Assembly: GCF_001642475.1 (NCBI RefSeq)
Contig: NW_019174075.1
Span: 1 to 64,000, forward strand
Reading direction: 5' to 3'
DNA length: 64,000 bases
Source: Fonsecaea monophora
Lineage: Eukaryota; Ascomycota; Eurotiomycetes; Chaetothyriales; Herpotrichiellaceae
A program made the translations under genes and the position numbers. Shown here piece by piece: positions 59,001 to 64,000 of the stretch; the stretch's first letter is position 1, and every line of letters begins with the position of its first letter. Below the pieces are notes generated by a model, which ran no database searches, was not told the origin of the DNA, and worked only from the letters and a program-made list of their open reading frames with translations.

Positions 59001-60723
59001 TTAGAGACGGTATTGTCTTCTTGGGCCTTCGCGTCTCCGTGCGTAAGGATGGAGTGAACCGCGAGGGACAAGCGGATCCACCTCGGCCGTGTTGATCAGT
59101 GCCGGGTCCGCCTCGTCCAGAGATTTCAGGCCGGCTAAGCGCATGGCTGTCTCGATCTCGTCTTTGATGACTGTATCATAATAGGGAGTGGTTAGCCAAG
59201 CGGGAGAAGAAAAGGCAGGTAGAAAACGGGATCGGGGAGATAACGTACTGTTGATAGCGTGCACGACGCCTTCTTTGCCGTAGTTGATGGCATACATGAA
59301 AGGTCTGCCCAGGCCGACACCACTGGCTCCGAGACAGAGGGCTTTGAGAATGTCGGATCCTCTTCTGAATCCCCCGTCGATGAAAATCTCCATGTGGTCA
59401 AAGACCTCTGCACATTCCCTGTGTAGCTCTAGGAGCACGAGAATGGAGGCCGGGGCTCCGTCCAGCGCCCTGCCTCCGTGATTGCTCACCACGATCCCCT
59501 GGCAGCCCATGTGCATGGCGAGCCTGGCATCGGCCGCTGACTGGATACCTTTCAGGACAATTGGCAGTTTGGTCTGTTGTCGCAGCCAGGCCAGGTCTTC
59601 CCAGCAGAATGCCGGGTCTATGAAAGACCCCACACTTCTCGCAAGCCCCGAACCCTTGTGGTCGCTACCAGCTGCGGAGCCTCCCACGCCGCTGGAATAT
59701 AACGTGTCGAGTTTTATTCGTTCGTCTGCTTCTCTCTTCGAGACAACAGGGAGGTCGACGGTGACAAACAAAGCTTTGATCTGTGGGCGGCTGTTGATGA
59801 CCCTGAGGAGCTCTTCAGTCTTTGACCGGTCTTTGTTGATGTATAGTTGAAAGAAGAACGGATGATCCTTGCCCGCTGCGTCAAGAATCTCGAGCAATGG
59901 GAACGAGGCCGTCGTTGATATCTGATTGATGTCAATACAGGGTGGCAGTCACCAGCGACAAATGAACCAACCGTCTGTATGATGCCAGTGGCTGCGGCGC
60001 CTCTGCTAAGCGCCAGTTCACCTTCTGGTCCAGCCGTCTTGCCAACACCAGCCGCTGGGTTACTGTTAGCATGGGATCTGACCGTAGAAAAGGGTACCAG
60101 TGGAGTTGATCAAGCTTACGTGCAATCCATATAGGAAGCGATACTTGGCATCCCATCATCGTCGCTTTCGTAGATACAGTCGAGACATTTCTCAATATCC
60201 GAGGCCGGAACCATATCTTTCTGAAGAGGTCGTGGTTCACGTCACGCGTGATGTTGTCGTTTGAGGCGCCCGAGATGAAGGTCCAGCTCTTCTCCGAGAG
60301 TGACTTCTTCGCAGCATCTTCAAAGTCGTACAGGTTGATAAAAGTGTCGAGCGATGGTTTGTCTTCTTGCTTCCGACCTGCCCTCGAATCTTGACCAGGT
60401 GGCACATCTGGGAGCTTTGTGGTTGGGTCAAGATCTCCAATCTGCTCTCGAGGCAAGAGATTGGTCTTGATGAGATTCGGTTCGTGGACCTCCGAGTACG
60501 CCTCGGTGGCGTCTCTACCAGCATATGCGTAGATTACTATGATTCTTGATGAGTTTTAGGTATCCTTCTGGATCCAAGTGACCTTACTTTCCGCTCCTCC
60601 TGGGTGCTCCGGTGCGAATCTTGTCATGTCGTACACCTTTCCCTCTACAACAATCCAGCAGTTGTCGCGTGTGGTATGTGACTGCACGGCAGCCGCCGAG
60701 ACGGATTTGGTTGAGCTTGACAT
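59001..60723 (-). CDS. Flavocytochrome b2-like FMN 2-hydroxyacid dehydrogenase
   Basis: Five exons: 60723-60588, 60536-60120, 60054-59972, 59921-59249, 59170-59001; 492 aa in frame. An N-terminal cytochrome b5 domain (WIVVEGKVYDMTRFAPEHPGG; first haem His in EHPGG, second in EAYSEVHEP) is followed by an FMN-dependent (S)-2-hydroxyacid oxidase domain: INLYDFEDAA, WTFISGASND, APAGVGKT, FFFQLYINKDR, VTVDLPVVSKRE, LPIVLKGI, catalytic SNHGGRALDGAPA and FMN-phosphate-binding FIDGGFRRGSDILKAL. It oxidises L-lactate or a related hydroxyacid with cytochrome c as acceptor in known members. It starts directly at the b5 domain, with no visible mitochondrial presequence. Confidence 0.93.
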
Positions 60724-62147
60724 TCTTTTCTATCCTTGAAGCACGCTTCACATGTAACAGCTCCCGTATTGTAACTCAAGAACGAAGGTTGACCGCTGGT
60801 AACAGGCTTCGGAGGAAATCCGATACTATTATCTCGAAATCTTCTCCAACTCGGTGGTGATTCTTCCCCCGCATCTTTGCTATCCTCGGACCAGACGCCG
60901 TGAACGGAGGCTAGCGAATGACCATTCGCACCAGGGTAATCCGAGTGAACAGGGGTCCGGGGATTGGTCGGCGTGCCTTCGCATGTCCTCTTCAGGCTGA
61001 AGTAGCCTCAGTGGCTTCCTGTGGTTAGCGTGTGATTTTGACAGAGAGCAACACACATTGATGTTCGCAAAACCCAGAGAAGTAGAGGGATGAAAACCCG
61101 AACGTCCCAATGCAAGACATTCTACTGACCCATATAACTTACCAGAGGATGCATTTTTTCTTTGTGCCGGAACAGACGGAAGTAGTGACTTGTAAGGCTG
61201 ACCTTTGAGAGAGGCCGTGCGATTATGTGAGACATGAAGAAATGAGTATCAAAGGACCGAGGAGGACACAATAACGTTACTCTGGACTCGTACAGTGCCT
61301 AGTCTTGGTGCTGGTGTCTCCTAACTAGCCGCATCGTTCTGTGTCTGACGAACTGCTCGAGGTGATGCGCGACGACAGTGTGTGCAAGGACCTTTGACAG
61401 CCTTCATTGGAGGGTAGGTATCTAGTGCTGAGGTTTGCGTTGCCGAATTTTGAACTCATGGTCTGCATCAATAGGACACCACCAGGGTGATAAATGAAAT
61501 AGTTATGATCGACACGAGCTGCGACAACGAGATGGAGGGAGCCAGACTTTCAAACAGGGCGGCTTAGGGCTAGTGCCTAGGCAGTGCTAGGTCAAAGCTA
61601 GCGAACAGCCAAAGGCCTCCACTTTGGCCAGACTGCCTAGCTAGGCTCGTTCCCCGGCGCCGTTGGTACCATTGGCCGCCTAGTGATGACAGGGCCCAGG
61701 TCCGGGCTACCTGTTCCCGAGTGCGCGTTCCCCAGATTTTGGGGGGGTTTCTTTTGCTGGCGATGGTGATTTTCGACGGTGAATCCCCGTCATCGAACAC
61801 TCTCCGCTCGCTCAGTGCATCTCCCCTTCGACATCCTACAACATCCCCCTCTAACGTTGGGCGCCTCACCTGTTCACCTATTCCACTATTTCACCACAGT
61901 AGCGACATTGTACCTGTCAATAAGCCTCAAATCTATCTATCTTCCTTCTACATGAGACTGCAAGGGAAATGGCCATCCGCCCGACAGAAATCCTACCTTC
62001 CTCGGGGTAACTGCGGTCAACGACCCTCGATGCTCAATCGGGTTTGCGAGATATTAACTTCTGACCAAGATTTCCCTGGATACAATGGTTCGATATACCT
62101 AAATTCCCCAGAAAGATACGGCATCTACTGACTGAGGCTCTGAATAG
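60724..62147. other. Intergenic region, includes unresolved 5' end of next gene
   Basis: No complete gene. A small palindromic area (CTAGGCAG 61577-61584, CTGCCTAG 61633-61640) is present. The first exon of the downstream transcription factor must lie here or be very short. Confidence 0.45.
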
Positions 62148-64000
62148 TCCGCTCCCAAGGCTTCACGAACGCTCCGCTGCCCCAATTGTGACCTCGTCGT
62201 CGCCCGGCCGAGTCACCTCGCCCGTCATGTACAATCGCATCTCCATCCTTCCCAGCGGGAGCACTTCACTTGCGACCAGTGTGGCCGCCAATTTTCACGG
62301 AACGACGTCCTGCTCCGACATCTTCGTACTGCCCATCAAGCAACCATATCTCGAAAGCGGTCTGCGCAAAAGTCATGTTTTCGCTGTGTCAAGAAGAAGT
62401 TGAAGTGTGACCGTTCGCAGCCGTGTCTACCTTGCAAAAAAGCAGGATCATTCTGCAAACATCCGACAGACGACGAAAACATGGAGCGTGGGATTACAGA
62501 GGGCAAAATTGAGTCGCCCACTCCATCCACCCAACTTCCAGAGCAGCAAGTATGTCAGGATGCCTCGTTCCCCGGTACACAGGACTATCGGGACGAGGCA
62601 GAAACCCGTCTAGAGATTGTCAATGGAACTTCGGATCTGGTCAGTAATACTGCTCAGAGACCAAGCAATGGTCGAGTTTTCAACGGCAACACGTCGTTTT
62701 TCCATCCAACCCCAGAGGGAAATCCGATGGATATGATCTCCCCGGACCTCGTGTCTTTTCCGAATACCAGCCCAGATGGCGGAGCCGAGTTCAACCATTC
62801 CATGATGGGATTCGAGGGCTTTCTGCCAGGCGACTTCAACTTCATGTCTTACGATCCTGCCCCGAGGATTGGCGGTGGTGTGGACTGGCTCAATCTCGAC
62901 CTTGACTCGCCCGGTACTGGCGAACTTCAAGCTCACTATCAGAGTGGAGCTTTTGGGCAACCGATGTATTTTCAACCATCGATCCCGCTTGACCTGCAAG
63001 AGCCGCTGCAAAACAGAAGCCACCAAGCCATATCTGCACAACTCATGCCAATTCGACACCAAGAATCCAAAAACCTTTCGACCAAGTCGTCCGAGTCGCG
63101 AGCCACCTCTCAGCAATGGCCCTTTGACCACACACGGAACCCTGAATCTCAGCGATACAGACTCCCTCCTTTACGAGACATTTTACAAGGCACTGTTGCC
63201 TCTAGTGAAACTAACAATGGGACCACTATCAGAAGTCTGATTCAGCTGCTGTCGTCACCATACTTACCAGAGCAAGATCTCTCTCACGACCCGAGCATGA
63301 AATCTGCAATGGAGCTGCTGAAAAATTCCTTAGATTTGTACTTTGCAGAATTCCACAACATTTTGCCTCTTGTACACGTTGCCACCTTTCAGATGACCAA
63401 AGTCCCTACCGTCACACTGGCCGCCATGGCTTGTATTGGAGCCATGTACTCAGACGACCAACAGGGGACAGAACAGTCATGGTCTTTGAGTGAAATGTGC
63501 GGCCAAATGATTGCATGGCTGGTATGTTTTGGACCTTGAAGCGATGCAAATGCTAGTGACTAATTTATTGGATCAGGGCGTGGGAGATAGCACTCGCTTT
63601 TACAATGCGCCGTATCTCATTGCTTGCTGCCTTCACCAGATCTATTCACTTGGGTCTGGGAATATGAGGCTTTACGCTAACGCAGATTGCTCGAGGGGCA
63701 TATTGATGGGTTGCCTCCGCGGGATGGGTTTGTTGAAGTCCCGTATCAGCACCGAGGTTGAGTGGGAAGATTTCAAAAGCCCCCTGCCCAACGAGAATGC
63801 AGCAACTGAGTGGCTGAGATGGAAAGACCAGGAGCAAGAAAAGCGCATTGCTTGGTCTTCTTTCGAGTACGACTGCACTTTATGCACCTTAACCGCGCGA
63901 CGAGGTGCTGCTGACTTACAGGAACTGCCGTCTTTTCTGCCCTGCACTGAGCCTTTGTGGGATGCGAGATCCCCTCAAGCCTGGGCAGCTCTTTACTCAC
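62148..64000 (+). CDS. C2H2 + Zn2Cys6 transcription factor, partial at right edge
   Basis: The visible coding sequence starts after an in-frame TAG that doubles as a splice acceptor (ending 62147), so the initiator ATG lies in an unidentified upstream exon. Two C2H2 fingers (CPNCDLVVARPSHLARHVQSH and CDQCGRQFSRNDVLLRHLRTAH, positions 62175-62340; each quoted only in part by key residues C..C..H..H) are followed by a binuclear cluster CFRCVKKKLKCDRSQPC..C....C. A Gln/Ser/Pro-rich linker and the start of the fungal_trans domain come next. The exon ending 63521 (GTATGT) joins 63577 (CAG) in frame to read GVGDSTRFYNAPYLIACC and RIAWSSFEYDCTLCTL. The gene continues beyond 64000. C2H2/C6 hybrids are a known fungal regulator class; the target is unknown. 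Confidence 0.88.

Noticed and set aside
61570..61645. CTAGGCAG/CTGCCTAG palindromic area as a MITE
   Set aside because: Only 8-nt arms, no target-site duplication or extended terminal repeats seen.

Overview
This window is a piece of nuclear chromosome from a filamentous ascomycete (Pezizomycotina). The evidence is short 47-135 nt GT-AG introns with CTAAC/CTGAC branch sites, HET-domain, STAND/NACHT, Zn2Cys6 and UstYa (DUF3328) families, and an AT-rich, TpA-saturated block at the left edge that looks like RIP-mutated transposon debris. Gene models were built by hand: where exons are listed they rejoin in frame and restore family motifs across the junctions, but no transcript or database check was possible.

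Left part (1-8.2 kb): AT-rich relic (1-~2690), then a compact candidate ribosomal-peptide (dikaritin-type RiPP) locus. Two UstYa-family oxidase genes lie on the minus strand (2919-4032 and 5090-6129), and a divergent secreted precursor gene lies on the plus strand (7243-8233). The precursor carries eight HHTEAQIAAKEAA-type repeats, and three of them end in an acidic Phe/Trp-containing core with a dibasic Kex2-like site. This is the most interesting system in the window: the putative core has Phe and Trp where the classical examples have Tyr.

9-25 kb: a secreted Thr/Ser-rich protein with a Cys-rich tail, a SET/MYND (SMYD-type) protein, a BCS1-like AAA ATPase, a transcription factor with two tandem Zn2Cys6 clusters convergent with a DUF1275 membrane protein, and a 935-aa SNF2/RING helicase of the Rad5/Rad16 type.

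25.9-46.3 kb plus 56.8-58.8 kb: genes typical of fungal non-self recognition repertoires. These are a STAND NTPase with C-terminal C2H2 zinc fingers, two HET-domain proteins, and a divergent pair of AIG1/GIMAP-like GTPases with coiled coils that share intron positions and phases. Interspersed are a DHA1-type MFS exporter, a class I/II aminotransferase and an Est1-like-domain protein.

47-64 kb: metabolic genes. They are a nine-exon acyl-CoA carboxyltransferase, a sugar-porter MFS protein and an FAD aromatic-hydroxylase-type monooxygenase (possibly one catabolic group), then an AIM9-like APH-fold kinase, a HET protein, a flavocytochrome b2-like 2-hydroxyacid dehydrogenase, and a C2H2+Zn2Cys6 transcription factor cut by the right edge. 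Intergenic stretches are mostly unremarkable apart from microsatellites.
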